From Diplolepis rosae (lineage: Eukaryota; Arthropoda; Insecta; Hymenoptera; Diplolepididae): a DNA stretch of 64,000 nt. This document shows, one piece after another, positions 9,741-21,030 of the stretch. Location of the stretch: positions 3,606,001 to 3,670,000 of the forward strand of contig JAPYXD010000308.1 in NCBI GenBank assembly GCA_030998225.1. The letters run 5' to 3'. The stretch's first letter is position 1, and the number at the start of each line of letters is the position of its first letter. The notes under the pieces are model-generated. The model saw only the letters and a program-made list of their open reading frames with translations, was not told where the DNA came from and did no database searches. Both the position numbers and the translations under genes were made by a program.

Positions 9741-10543
9741 GCAATACAATTCTCCATATAATTTTATCAGCTGAAGAATTAAAAAATCCTATACACATGA
9801 TGATAGATACAGGAGCCGGATCAAATTTAATCAAACAGCAAGCAGTCAAAACAAACGTAAAAATAAATAAATTTGAATGTCTAAAGCTAACAGGTATAAA
9901 TGAACACCCTGTATTTACACTTGGCCAAATAACATTCAATATTTTTGGCTACTTGACTACCCTCAACATAATACCGAACGAAGTACCTATTGAACATGAT
10001 GGTATATTAGGTACAGAATTTTTCAGAAACAATAACGCAAAAATTAATTATGCAGAAAAACAGCTTGAAATAAATGATAAAATTTACCCATTTGAAATGC
10101 AAGAGACTATATTGGTACCAGCGAGAACAATTTCAGATTTTTATGTAAGAATTAAAAACAGTGAACAAAAACAAGGATTTATTCCACAGTTACATCTATG
10201 TAATGGAGTTTATTTAGGAAATGCAATTGTTTCTAATAATAACAATAAAGCGTACATGGAAGTATTTAATACAAATACACAACCTCAAAAGTTAACCATA
10301 CCAACTGTTGAATTGATCGATTTTGAAGAAGTATCAATACATGAAGAAAAGCAACCTGACACAAAAACAAATTTTGAAGACAGAAAAAAATTCAATTTTT
10401 CACAACAAATTTTCCATGACTGTATTAAACAAATTCCAAAAGTAAATGATTGCGATTTATCATTTAACATTTCAAATAAAAATCGAGAAAATTCCATTAA
10501 AGAGTTATCAAGATTGGATAATTTAAACAAAGAAGAAAAATAA
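9741..10543 (+). CDS. Gypsy element 2, retroviral-type aspartic protease and start of pol
   Basis: The 248-aa ORF (ATG at 9797) contains MMIDTGAGSNLI at residues 1-12, the DTG(A) active site of a pepsin-like retroviral protease, and a hydrophobic GILGTEFF flap-side motif near residue 74-81. Frame sequence extends upstream of 9797 with hydrophobic strand sequence, so the ATG is internal. The second half (residues 110-248) is a linker to RT rich in Asn, Lys and Glu. It cleaves Gag and Pol in the particle. It ends 13 bp before the RT ORF at 10556, in another frame. Confidence 0.85.
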
Positions 10544-10555
10544 CATGTTGAAAAT

Positions 10556-11830
10556 TTGATGGAAAAATATGGACATCGATTTCACATACCAGGAGAACCA
10601 TTAGGAGCAACAACTGTCTTACAACATAACATTCCGACAACAGATGATCAACATATATTTTCAAAACAATATAGATTTCCTCCAGTACATAAAGAAGAGA
10701 TTTCACGACAAGTAAATGAACTGATCAATACTAAAATTATCAAACCTTCACAATCACCATATAATACACCTGTTTGGATAGTACCAAAAAAATTAGAATC
10801 ACATGGAAATAGGAAATGGCGAATGGTACTCGATTTTCGCAAACTTAATGAAAAAACGATTGGAGATTCTTTACCGAATATTATCTATATTTTAGACCAA
10901 TTAGGACCAGCACAATATTTTTCTGTATTTGATCTTGCTTCAGGATTCCATCAAATAAAAATGAGTCCAGAAGATTCTCATAAGACAGCTTTTTCAACCC
11001 CCTATGGCCATTATGAATTTGACCGTATGCCATTTGGTTTGAAAAATGCACCAGCTACTTTTCAGCGAATAATGGATTTAGTTTTAACAGGACTTCAAGG
11101 AACTGAATTATTTGTCTACCTAGATGACATCGTTTTATATGCAAATTCCTTAGAAGAACACGAGAAAAAATTTAACAAACTGATGGAAAGACTAAGCGCA
11201 GAAAATCTAAAATTATAACCAGATAAATGTGAATTGTAACGTCCAGAAGTCGCATGCTCAGGACATATGATAGACAAAGAAGGAGTATGCCCAGATCCTA
11301 AAAAAATAGAAGCAGTAAAAAGTTTTCCAACCCCCCAAAAACCCTAAAAATATTAAGCAATTTTTAGGACTAGCTGGATGTTGAAGAAGATTCATTGACC
11401 GATTCTCTAAAATTGCAACACCCTTGAACCAACTTTTAAAGAAAGATGTAAAATTTATTTGTCCAGAAAAGCAACAAGAAGCATTTGAACTTTTAAAAGA
11501 AAAAATTGTGTGATGAACCCCTTTTACAAAGACCAGACTTCTCACAACCTTTCATTTTAACAACTAATGCGTCGGGATTCGCTATAGGTGGAAGGCGGAA
11601 TACTTTCTCAAGGTAAAATAGGTAAAGATAAACCTATAGCTTATACTTCTAGATCATTAAATGATTGCGAAAGAAAATATGATACATATGAAAAAGAAGC
11701 ATTAGCAATTATTTATTGTGTAACATATTTTCGCCCTTACTTATATGGACGAAAATTTAGCTTGGTCACGGACCATAAACCATTAGTATGGTTTCAAAGC
11801 TCGAAAGACCCTTGCTCACGAGTAAACTAG
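10556..11830 (+). pseudogene. pol: Gypsy element 2, reverse transcriptase and RNase H (broken)
   Basis: RT is open from 10556 to 11218: KPSQSPYNTPVWIVPKK, VLDFRKLNEKTIGD, FSVFDLASGFHQIKM, MPFGLKNAPATFQR and the catalytic YLDDIVLYA. Two residues seen in the first copy after TIGD are absent. A TAA at 11216-11218 and several small indels (near 11240, 11335-11390, 11505 and 11590) break the thumb and connection. RNase H is open again at 11588-11830: SQGKIGKDKPIAYTSR, YDTYEKEALAI, VTDHKPLVW. The first RNase H Asp (TNASGF near 11560) has become Asn. A stop lies at 11828. Confidence 0.92.
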
Positions 11831-11843
11831 GTGGAAACTGAAA

Positions 11844-12575
11844 TTGGCAGAATATGATTTTGATGTTGCATACAAAGCAGGTAAAACTAATGTGAATGCA
11901 GACGCTTTATCTAGAAACCCTATTGATTTAGATGATATTAAAAATGGTGAAATAAATAATAAAAGTAGTATTGAAATAAATTCAATTGAACAAAGAAATG
12001 CAAAATGCAAATCTGATTTTAAATATAAGGAAAAGGTACCAGATTCAAATCTTAAGTCTCTTGAAAAAATACATTCTGATGTAATTGAAGGAAATATTGA
12101 AGAAAATAATTTTAAGGGATCTAAAGAATTTATGAATGGGAAGAATATATCTAAAAATAAGAATAATCGAAGAAATTATGATGGATTAAATTATAAGGCT
12201 ATTGAAGATGAAGATACTGATAATAGTAATTTAGGAGAGAACGAAGAGGTATTGATTAATGATGGAAATTTAATTAAGAATATGAAAGATAAGGAAAAGA
12301 ACGATGACATAAATAATGAAGATTTTGAGAAACGAAAAATTTGTGAAAATTATGAAGAAATTAACCAATTATACGAAGGAACGTTATTTGAAAATATTGA
12401 TAAACGCAGTTATGATGATTTTAATGAAGGAAAAGTTGATGGAAATGACATGGACGAAATTAAATGATGACAATGATGAAAAATGTTGTATTGAATTAGA
12501 TTTTAAGAATACAAAAAAAGAAGCAGCATATGAAAACAATGAACAAACTACTGAAGAATTGGACGAGAAAAATTA
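11844..12575 (+). pseudogene. Gypsy element 2, RNase H tail and long acidic linker; integrase lost
   Basis: The ORF 11844-12467 begins MAEYDFDVAYKAGKTN, the end of RNase H, and NADALSRNP, the conserved stretch that normally leads to integrase. About 180 residues rich in Asp, Glu, Asn and Lys follow, with no recognisable domain; a frame overlap carries similar composition to 12575. Integrase should come next but is absent, because the reverse-oriented LTR begins about 80 bp later. A comparable acidic linker is present in element 3 (24430-25186), so it is a family trait and not random sequence. Confidence 0.75.
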
Positions 12576-12654
12576 ATTTAATATAATTAATAAAAGGTTA
12601 ATTAATATAATAATAAATAAAATAAAAAATAAGGTAAATGGAATCGCTTTTTGC

Positions 12655-13281
12655 AATTAAATTTGTTAAAATAATTACAAATTTGAAATTATAAAAATGT
12701 TGATACAATTGGTTTATAATTGGAGGCACAGGCTAGTTGGTTGGAAAAAGACAGAAGATGGAGAAAGAAGTACGGTACCTGTTGTTGACATAGTCGAATG
12801 GTTCCTTTTTAATTAATTCGCACAGGTGTGAGGAAGACAGCAATATAATCCAATTGGTGTGAGGAAGACAGCAATATTATCCTCTTGGTGTGAGGAAGAC
12901 AACAATATTATCTCACTTAGACACTGACTGTAAAATCCTTTCAAGGATTTGAAAACGGACCACGGTAAATTTATGACTCTCGGGTCTTCAAACTGGTAAA
13001 CTGCACGGTACAATTATCTCACGCTGAGATCCTTTTTAGTTTTTAGAAATTTGCCGCACTTAAATTCTGCTCACAAGACTAATTTTACCCTTGGCGGCAT
13101 GTCCTTTTTATATTATATTTTTTGGTGACGTCTCGCATTGCGCAGTCTCGCACTGTGTGTGACGTAGTTATACCTCTCTTTTCAATAGGTGGTTTTCTCT
13201 CTCTTTTAGTAATTTCCCTAGATTTTTCTCTAGATCTAGCCTGTGCCTATACTATATTCTAATACGTCGCGGGACGTGACA
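12655..13281 (-). mobile_element. Gypsy 3' LTR on the minus strand, distal end truncated
   Basis: Read on the minus strand it starts TGTCACGTCCCGCGACG at 13281, right after a polypurine tract, and matches the LTR at 39446-40157 along most of its length. The far end (GTGACGTAACA) is missing. It holds a 31-bp tandem repeat (GGTGTGAGGAAGACA units at 12825, 12856 and 12887) present only twice in the sister LTR, and a TATA-like stretch near 13095-13115 (minus). It meets the end of element 2 head to tail. Confidence 0.85.
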
Positions 13282-13375
13282 CCTGTCCCCCTAGTTCGAG
13301 CGCGGGGGTGAAGCATCCGCGATCGAAACTTCGGTACAAGAATAAATTTAATCCAAGGTACTTACGTGTATGACG
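13282..13375 (-). other. Polypurine tract and last internal bases of a minus-strand gypsy
   Basis: On the minus strand AGGGGGACAGG (13292-13282) directly precedes the LTR. The next 80 bp match the reverse complement of 4300-4390 upstream of the polypurine tract of element 1. Homology stops near 13375; the rest of this element is not adjacent. Confidence 0.75.
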
Positions 13376-13406
13376 TCTGAAATCACACAAACTTTTATGA
13401 TGTATT

Positions 13407-13676
13407 AAATTATTTCTTTGAGGAAGAAATAATTTATAATTATTTTTGAGTCTGGAGCTTGCGCTCCAATAACTCGGAAATACTACTATTAGAATTCTTT
13501 CCTAAAGTCACTCCTAGGGGAAAAATTACACTTGGAGTGATGGAGTTTTGAGTATTAAACAAAATCGTACATCTCATAAGGAGCACGTCAAACTGTTTAA
13601 TACTCGAGGATAGGTTGGGTGAGGAATTTGTACAATTTCTAGTACCAGAATGGTTACTGGCACCTAAGAAATTGTA
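13407..13676. other. Cluster of five consecutive hairpins
   Basis: In 270 bp there are: a perfect 12-bp stem with a 5-nt loop (13407-13435); GAGT-GGAGC/GCTCC-ACTC (13448-13475); TCACTCC/GGAGTGA (13508-13540); GAGTATTAAAC/GTTTAATACTC (13550-13605); and TACAATTTCT/AGAAATTGTA with an inner CCAG/CTGG (13631-13676). Stem sequences differ from each other, so it is not a simple tandem repeat. Origin unknown: a structured transcript or piled-up foldback fragments. Confidence 0.6.
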
Positions 13677-13946
13677 TGGAGGATTAAAAATAATTATTAT
13701 AAGACAGAGAAAGAAAGAGTTAATAGATAATAGCCAATTTTGATATACAACTTATTTTTTATTTATTTATAAAAGTCCTGGAGAAGTAGATGAAATCCTT
13801 GAGAAAAATTCGTGAAACAAGATGTAAACTTTGATACCACTGATATTTTTTTACCTTTTTTTAAAATATTTAAGAAAACTGTGATTTGAGATTTTTTTTA
13901 GAAGGACTAACTGATTTTACGTTTCAAAAAATTTTTTAAAGCAAGT
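13677..13946. other. AT-rich spacer
   Basis: No gene or repeat structure is visible between the hairpins and the small ORF. Confidence 0.5.
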
Positions 13947-14216
13947 TTAGTTTGCTGGAGTTTGAATTTGAAGAAAGACTGACTTTTTTAGATATTTTTC
14001 CAGCTTTTTAAAGAATGCTCTATATTTCCTTTCCATAAAAAAAGTTCTAACGCTACTTGGTTTTTTATCTTTTGCTTTTCTAATTGGTGTAGATAAGCGA
14101 GAGCAGTTACTCTCTTGATTCTCATAGGTAGATTTTGTAGCGGGCCTGATATCTGGGTCTAATGGGTGGTACCAAAGTTTTCTCGAGTTCATGTTTTTTC
14201 TCAGAGATGTCGACAT
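13947..14216 (-). CDS. Unrecognised small basic protein (89 aa)
   Basis: I do not recognise this ORF. The 89-aa product is Lys/Arg/Ser-rich with a Pro-rich start (HPLDPDIRPATKSTYENQ) and a basic C-terminal half with two aromatic-basic helices (ERKYRAFFKKLEKYLKKS). The ATG has an acceptable context (caaATGT). It is less AT-biased and more gene-like than the surrounding sequence, but there is no homology I can name. The hairpin cluster lies 270 bp downstream on the same strand. It may be a TE fragment or a chance ORF. Confidence 0.25.
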   Translation of the reverse strand: MSTSLRKNMNSRKLWYHPLDPDIRPATKSTYENQESNCSRLSTPIRKAKDKKPSSVRTFFMERKYRAFFKKLEKYLKKSVFLQIQTPAN

Positions 14217-15375
14217 TTGTATTGATTTTACAGTAAATATAGATTTTTACTTAAGTATGAATAATTATTAACAATTAATTCAAATCATTTACAAATATAT
14301 GAAATAAGATGAAATAGTTTAAGTTCATGATAAAAACATTCAAATATAAGTATTTATCTACATGATTCGGTGGAAAAACAAAATTTCTTAGTTTTATTTT
14401 TAGAAATCGCTATTAGTATTAATTTCTATATATATATTCTTAAGTTTAAGTGGAGTCATTTGATTATAAATTGAATAATTATATGATATTTCTAAATTAC
14501 TTAATATATATGTGTGAAAGAGAGATGATCTAGTTTATTGATTATAATTAAAAGTAAGTTTAGAATGATTTTGAGATTTCATAAAATGTACTTGAAATTT
14601 AAGAAATGTATAATGATTTAATATAATCCTGTAAATTACAAATCGGCTTCACTCCTTCATACATAAATACTTATAAGATTACTTATGACTTGATTAGATT
14701 CCTATAAATAGAACATTCATTATTTTTATCGAAAATTCATATTTGGCAATATTTAGAATCTCAATGCTAGTTTTAAAATAACATAAACTTAAAATTATAG
14801 TGACCCATAAATGTATTAACTTGTCATGCGTCTATTTTTCTAACTAACACTAAAAACATTATTAAATGTTTACTTTTAATTATTCTTATTTTGATTTCAA
14901 ATAGACCTAAAATATCATTTAGTCTGTTGGAAATATAAGCAATGTATGTTTAATACTTTTTTTTTTATATAATCATTAAGTGAAAAAAAATAATGTTAAT
15001 TTTGTTCTTTGTTTGTTTGTGGCTTTTTGAATTTTAAGTTTATTAATATTTATTCCTATATGACGTTATTTCAGAACAGGAAATGCATGTAGGTCTATTT
15101 GTATTTACTAAAGCTTAACTATAAGAGCAGTGGCCCATTTTGTTACCGAGAAAGTTTTTTATGATATTTACATAAGATTATGTCGGAGACTTCTCATAAT
15201 TGTATCCGCGTCTATTTTTTATCTTTTGCTAGCGGTAGGTATGTTAAATTTTCAAAAGGGAGTACGATTGTGGGTAGTATTTCAGTTAAGAGTTCTATTT
15301 GCTGTACATCTAGACAGTTAATTATATTTAACTGGATCATACAGAGTCCGGACAGAGTACAGATAGTAAAAATAC
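14217..15375. other. AT-rich non-coding stretch
   Basis: No motif-bearing ORF is seen. Short frames at 15130-15410 overlap on both strands and carry no recognisable domain. No terminal repeats were found. Confidence 0.5.
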
Positions 15376-17151
15376 CCCGTGCAGAAATCGCCCGATTTGT
15401 CCTCATTTAAGGTAGGGCTACGGTTAGGCCCTCGCTAGAAAAAGTAGACTAGGAAGTTCTAGGCGGGTCCCGGCGAGGCGTTGATAAGGTTCACCCTGTT
15501 TGGTTTCTAGAAAAACTAGTTCCTTCTAGTCGGGCCCTATTTTTGGATTTTAGTCAGGCCCTAGGTAGTTCCTTATTTTAATAAAAAGTTTAGATATTCT
15601 TTGCTGCGCATGCTCATGCAAAAGGCCTTTACACACACGGAGAAAAATAGTTGAAGTAATTTTACTCAACTTCCGATCAAATTTGGGACATAGGGACAAG
15701 TTAGAAGTTATTTAGTATCACTGTATTTATTTGTGATATATTAAATGTTCGAAAATGAATCAAAGTTGAGTAAAATTCAGAAGTGTAGGGTGAAAAATGA
15801 AAGCGTGCATTAAAAATTTTTAAATATATATATTATTACTCGTAGTATAACTATAAAAAACCAATCTTTTATTAAATCACAAAAATAGTAGAGCTTTCCG
15901 TTCATTCTACTCTACGCTTCAATCGAGAGTTGAGTAAACCGTGAATCGCAAGATTTATTCCAACAGCTACATCTATTCACGCAGGAACGAATGAAAGTAA
16001 TCTGCGCCTTGGGCACACATGAAAAATTTTTAATTTCAAAAACTTAAATTCTTAAAATTAAATTGATCTTATGAAAATTTAAACAAAAAAAAATCGATAA
16101 GTGTATTACATAAAATATGAAATATCACATAAATTACTCAGGCAGAATAATAATTTGGAATTCGCAAATGCAAAATCCATATTTTGAAAATATAAAACAC
16201 AGAAAATAAAAGAACCTTCTTTTAAATGTTTTTATACAAGATACTTCTTAATAATAATGCAATTTTTTAATGTACATTTGAAAATTTAGTTTCACTAAAC
16301 TTCATACGTTGTTATAATAAAAATGTATACTAAATGTAATTTAATAATTATATTATATATATCATTAATCATAGTTATAATAATTGTGTAATTTTATTAA
16401 TTTTTAAAAATATTTTATTAATCATTTTTGAAAAAAGTTGATTTATTTTTACTTGAGTAAGGCTACAAAATTTTATTGACGGCACTTACTCTCACAAGCT
16501 CTGAATAACTCATGCAGTCACTATATAAGAAAGTTCCAAATTTTATATCTCAGCATTGTAAGCGAGCGTGTGCGTGATTCGACGAAAGCGTATCGTACTA
16601 TATATAAGTGTTGTTATTAGGTTTATATATGTAAGGTTATATGTTTAAGTGTATTTGTAATTTGAAATATGATTGGCTACGTCCGTAATGGTGTGAATGT
16701 ATTTGTAAGTTGTTTATGTATATACCGGATGACTATTGGCAGGCTCGAGGTAAGAACTTTTTTTTATTTGAGAGAACCATACCATTGCCAGTTGAAATAA
16801 TATGTAACGCTTATTGTTATTCACTTTTGGTGAATTAGGTATATATCAAATTGATTTTACCCGACTAGGATTTAATAGATGTTCAAATGTCCTTATATCC
16901 CAAGTTTAATCGACAGAGTTGAGTAAAATGACTTCAACTATTTTTCTCCGTGTAGCTGGGGCCCCATTGTACGGTTAGGCAATAGATATGTGTTCTAATC
17001 AGGGCCCGACTAGATGTCTAAAATAGGGCCTGCCTAAAACAGCGTTACAGAAGTAGATGGGGCCTGACTACTTTTCCCTACTAGATCCCGACTAGAAGTA
17101 GGGAAAAGTAGACAGGGCCCTACTATATCCTAAGTGAAATTTCTGCACGGG
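15376..17151. mobile_element. Non-autonomous DNA element with 13-bp TIRs, carrying a nested element
   Basis: CCCGTGCAGAAAT at 15376-15388 is exactly inverted at 17139-17151. Inside both ends the sequence is relatively GC-rich, with repeated GGGCCC/AGTAGGG-type motifs (15415-15560 and 16975-17130) that also face each other. No transposase is visible. A target duplication is not clear. The middle is another inverted-repeat element. Confidence 0.75.
15635..16953. mobile_element. Nested inverted-repeat element with about 65-bp TIRs
   Basis: ACACGGAGAAAAATAGTTGA at 15635 is inverted at 16953. Matching continues inwards for about 65 bp with few differences, including the TTTTACTCAAC block. The interior is AT-rich and has no ORF. 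It lies wholly inside the 15376-17151 element and is therefore the younger insertion. Confidence 0.8.
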
Positions 17152-17820
17152 ACATAACGCTGTGAAAAGTACATAAAGCTATGAAAAATGCATTTCAAAA
17201 ATATGTTTCGTAGAATTTGACTACTTACAGGAAATTATAAATTACTTGATAAAAGTGTGGTTTTAGAGACAGACTTTAAGGTTAACGGACGATGATAATT
17301 ATAAAAGGTTTTTGATTTTTAGATTAAAGAAATTTTAAAATAAAAAGCAATTTCAGAACATATTTTAATGTCAATGATGAACAGAGGATGTCACACTTGC
17401 TTAAGAACATATTTTTGAAATTTAATTTAACAATTATATTGTGTCAGAAAATTCGTTTAAACATGGTTATTGGAATCAACATTTTTAATTTGCTTGTTAT
17501 AAAAATAAAAAGAATTATAACAATATGTTAGATGAGTCTATAATAACAAAAGATAAGACAATATGGAAGTATTGCATGGCTGATTACATATATATATATA
17601 GTAATGATATTTGGAAAAATTTGATTATTCATAATTTTACAAATTTGCAAACAATATGATTGTTGAAAAAAAAAATTGAAAAATTATAAAAATTATTAAT
17701 TAGATATAAAATGATGAAAAGTAATTTTCCAGTATTACGATCGTTACTGTATACACTAATGAAAAGAACCTGAGAGCATTATACATCATTGCTTGTATAT
17801 AAAAGAGAAATTAAGATACA
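17152..17820. other. AT-rich non-coding spacer
   Basis: Nothing recognisable was found apart from a short TA run near 17590. Confidence 0.5.
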
Positions 17821-18191
17821 TAAGGTAAATGTACCAGTGCTCGGACATGTGCCAGAGTCCGGACAAATTCAATCGTTTCCGACTTTTGTTTAATGAATAA
17901 TTAATAAATTTCATTGAAATTTTTTTTTAAAGTAATCTGTAGCTAAGAACTAAAGACGACACGAAACATTTTGTTTTCTTGAGCAATAGTTTAAAAAAAA
18001 ATTAATATTGTGTAAGTCGATGTTAATTATTTCTCAGAAAATATTACGCGCTTACTGTTTTCGTTAGAAACAGATTGAATTGCATAAGGAAATGTACACC
18101 TCAATTTTTACGATATAAAAGAAGTAATGCATTTATACTTTGTAAAAATGAATTCTGCATACAATGCATTAAATTTTTTAAAGATTTTATT

Positions 18192-19645
18192 ACATTCTCA
18201 TCATGGATGAGAAGGTATTGGTTTTATGTGAAAAATGACTTTCGAAATTTTCATCAAATCTTTACGTTTTGAGAACCCCTGAGTCAGAAAAAATGGTTTT
18301 TACGAAAGTGTCTGTCTGTCTGTCTGTCTGTTTGTAGGTCGTGTGCGGCATAACTCTCGATAGAATTATCAGATTGAATTGAGATTTGATACACTTTATC
18401 GGAGCCGAAAAATTAAGGACAAGTTCGTTAACCAGCCACATCCAATCAAAATTGAGGGGTTGAGCACTACTTTTGTGTTTTTGAAAATAATTTTTTGAAA
18501 AAATCAAAAATTTCAATGCTGGTTTTAGATAGTGCTCATAAATCTCTAAAAATTATCCTGATAACATTTTTTGATTAAATCAAAATTAGAAATGTTACAG
18601 CATATTCAAATTCGAAAAAAGTCAATATCAAAATTCCATTTTCCAGTTAAATTATACGAGATACGAAAAAACGTTATGATACAATATTATTGAATAAATA
18701 AAGGCCTACAAATTTGAATTGTAAAATTTTTTCATAAGATGCATATTTTTCTTTTTAATTAAAAAAAAAGCTATTGAAAATCCAAAATTCAATTTTTTAA
18801 CAATAATATGTAAAATAAGAAAAAAACGTAAGAATACAAAGTTGTTAGTTTCAAAAAGATCTACAAGTTTTGTCTTACACAGTTTCTGATAAAACATATA
18901 TTTTTCGTTTTAATTCCAAAAAATACGATTAAAATTCAAAAATTCCATTTTTAGACAAAATATGTGAGATACAAAAAAAACTTTGAGATGAAAAATTGTT
19001 TGGCTAAATAAGGTCTACACATTCTTATCAAGAAATTTCTTGACAGGACGTATATTTTAATTTTTTGATTTTTAATATTGAAAAAATTCGATTTTTTTCA
19101 CCAAAATATGTGAGATACAAAATAAGCGTTGTTCTGCAAAATCGTTTCCTTAAATGAAGTCTACGATTGTTTTTCCTTTTTGAGATATTTGGAAGAAAAT
19201 AAATTTATCAATAATTATGTAATTTATTAAAAAGTTACAAAAATGCATACAGAAAATCGAGCGCGAAGCGCGAGTGTCATGATGAGAATGTGTTCCTGAA
19301 GGCCGATAGAGCCTTAAGTAAATTGAATTTCCTGTTTCACTTAAACTGAAAAAGAAACTTAGTGAATTTGAGAAAATGACTAATTTACATCATCTTTAAT
19401 ATCATTAAATTGGTTTGAGCTTCAGTATTAAATTATAAGTAATAAACTTAAACGTATGCGAAGAGCACAAGACCGAGCGAGAAGCGCGAGGTCCAGAAAG
19501 AACGGAGAGCGAAGCGCGACGTTCAAAAATTCCGGAGCGCGCAGCGCGACGATCGAATCGCGCGCCCCAGGCGCGCTGAAACTTGCGAGCGAAGCGAGCT
19601 GCGCGCCAAAGCGAGCTGCGCGCCAAGCGCGCAATGAGAATGTGC
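18192..19645 (+). mobile_element. Non-autonomous repeat with ACATTCTCATCATG ends, copy 1
   Basis: ACATTCTCATCATG at 18192-18205 is inverted at 19278-19291. Homology with a second copy (54652-55913, same orientation) runs on to about 19460, and a related CAATGAGAATGTG end occurs near 19632-19645. It contains a TCTG microsatellite (18309-18334), four similar blocks of AT-rich sequence each with 'GTGAGATACAAAA'-type motifs, and a GAGCGCGAAGCGCGAG palindrome. No coding capacity. Confidence 0.75.
19255..19640. repeat. GCGAAGCGCGA palindromic repeat tract
   Basis: The short self-complementary unit GAGCGCGAAGCGCGAG and variants recur at 19259-19275 and densely at 19465-19635, in otherwise AT-rich DNA. 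Arg/Ala-rich frames on both strands here are by-products of this composition. Confidence 0.7.
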
Positions 19646-19818
19646 CCGCGAATCGGGCAGATTTTTATTCTTATGTTAATAAATAAACAATCCGGACACT
19701 GGATCACGCAACCTGCCAATGTGCCAGTCCTCAGACACAATCACCAAGACTAGCGCTGCAACCTTTTAGTGTTGTGCCAGTCGCCGTCAATCAAAAAGTT
19801 ACTGACTTTTCATGCTGT

Positions 19819-20582
19819 AATAGTATATTATGTGCCTAGGCGCATAATGAGGGTAATTGCGCGACGATCGACAATGCTCGCAGGAGATCGATGTCGAGAC
19901 AAAACCGATACGAAGCCAAAGCGCGATCAGTCCTGCGAGCATTTTAAGCGTCTCGTAATTACCCGAATGGTGTGCATTGGCACATACTCTATTTTATGCG
20001 ACTTCGGCGCATGTACGAATTTTTATGCGTACACTCGAATCCAATCTGAAAAGGTCGAAATTGCCGTGATTATCGCCCATCTCACTTGAAATCTAATCTA
20101 GTATTGTAGTTGTTTGCGGCGCTAGTCATTACAATTGATATTTCGCGACTAGTCACAGCCGTTTTGATTTTCTCGATCTTGTGTAGTAGTAGCGTATTGT
20201 AGCAGACGCATGCGCGGTTTAAATGTACAAGGCTTTGTCAGTACGGTGCCAACGCTGTACGAAGGATAAGAAGAATAAGAAGATTACGCTCCGCTGTAAC
20301 GTAATATGCACATGCGTAGTTCAATTTTTACATTACATTCCTCTGTTTCGTAATACACAACATTACGCTACTCTGAACTGTAGCGTAAAAACGAGTTCAC
20401 GTGCCGAAGGCACATAAAATAGAATACGTGTGAATGCACTCAATTCGTGAAATTACGAGACTCGTCACAATGCTCGCAGGACTGATCACGCCTCGGATTC
20501 GTCTCGGCTTCGATCTCCCGCGAGCATTGTCGCTCGTCGCGCAATAACCTTCATTGTGCGCCTAGGCACGTAATATACTATT
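19819..20582. mobile_element. Foldback MITE with about 190-bp inverted arms, copy 1
   Basis: AATAGTATATTATGTGCCTA at 19819 is inverted at 20563-20582. The arms stay similar for about 190 bp, through ACAATGCTCGCAGGA, CAGTCCTGCGAGCAT and TCTCGTAATT blocks, so each arm is itself partly palindromic. The centre has GCATGCGC and a GAAGGATAAGAAGAATAAGA stretch. A second copy lies inverted at 21675-22228. Confidence 0.8.
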
Positions 20583-20639
20583 GTTTGCCCTTCACTATCG
20601 CAAGCAACAAATAAGAAGAAAAAAGTTGACAAACATTTC

Positions 20640-21030
20640 CAACCGTACGCTGCAACAGGAAACGGTTGGATGGAATGATATAGAGATCATGAGGAAAAGA
20701 AACTCGCAATTTAGCTTAAAAAAGAAGAAAGGGTAAAGCTGACAAAACAGCAACAAGAAGGAAAATCAGTGTTGGCAAAAATGAAGAAGGAGAAAGCAAT
20801 AGAATAAGCAGAGAAAAAGATGGAGGAGCGTGTTGAGTTTGAGAGGATTAAGAAAGAGAAGCAGATTGAAAAAGCGAAACGAAAGCAAGGATCAAAAGGG
20901 ATGGAAGAAGCTGAAAAGGAAAATGAAGACAAGAAAATCGAAAAGCAGAAGCAGTTGAGAATCAAACACTGACCAAGAAGAAGAAGACAGAAAAGGCCAA
21001 AGCAATCGACGAAGATATTAACGATGACTA
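20640..21030 (+). pseudogene. Relic of a highly charged coiled-coil protein, possibly a transposase C-terminus
   Basis: The plus-strand frame reads a Lys/Glu-rich heptad-like protein: KKEERVKLTKQQQEGKSVLA, a stop, KKMEERVEFERIKKEKQIEK, AEKENEDKKIEKQKQ, then a stop near 20971 and a frame change. Such tails occur at the end of some pogo/Tigger-like transposases. No DDE core or DNA-binding domain remains upstream. The position inside the TIRs at 17821 and 21441 fits a transposase remnant, but this is inference. Confidence 0.4.

Noticed and set aside
15130..15410. Three overlapping short ORFs
   Set aside because: They overlap on both strands, have no motif and lie in AT-rich non-coding DNA.
19405..19740. 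Arg/Ala-rich ORFs on both strands
   Set aside because: They are produced by the GCGAAGCGCGA palindromic repeat; no domain, and both strands are equally open.
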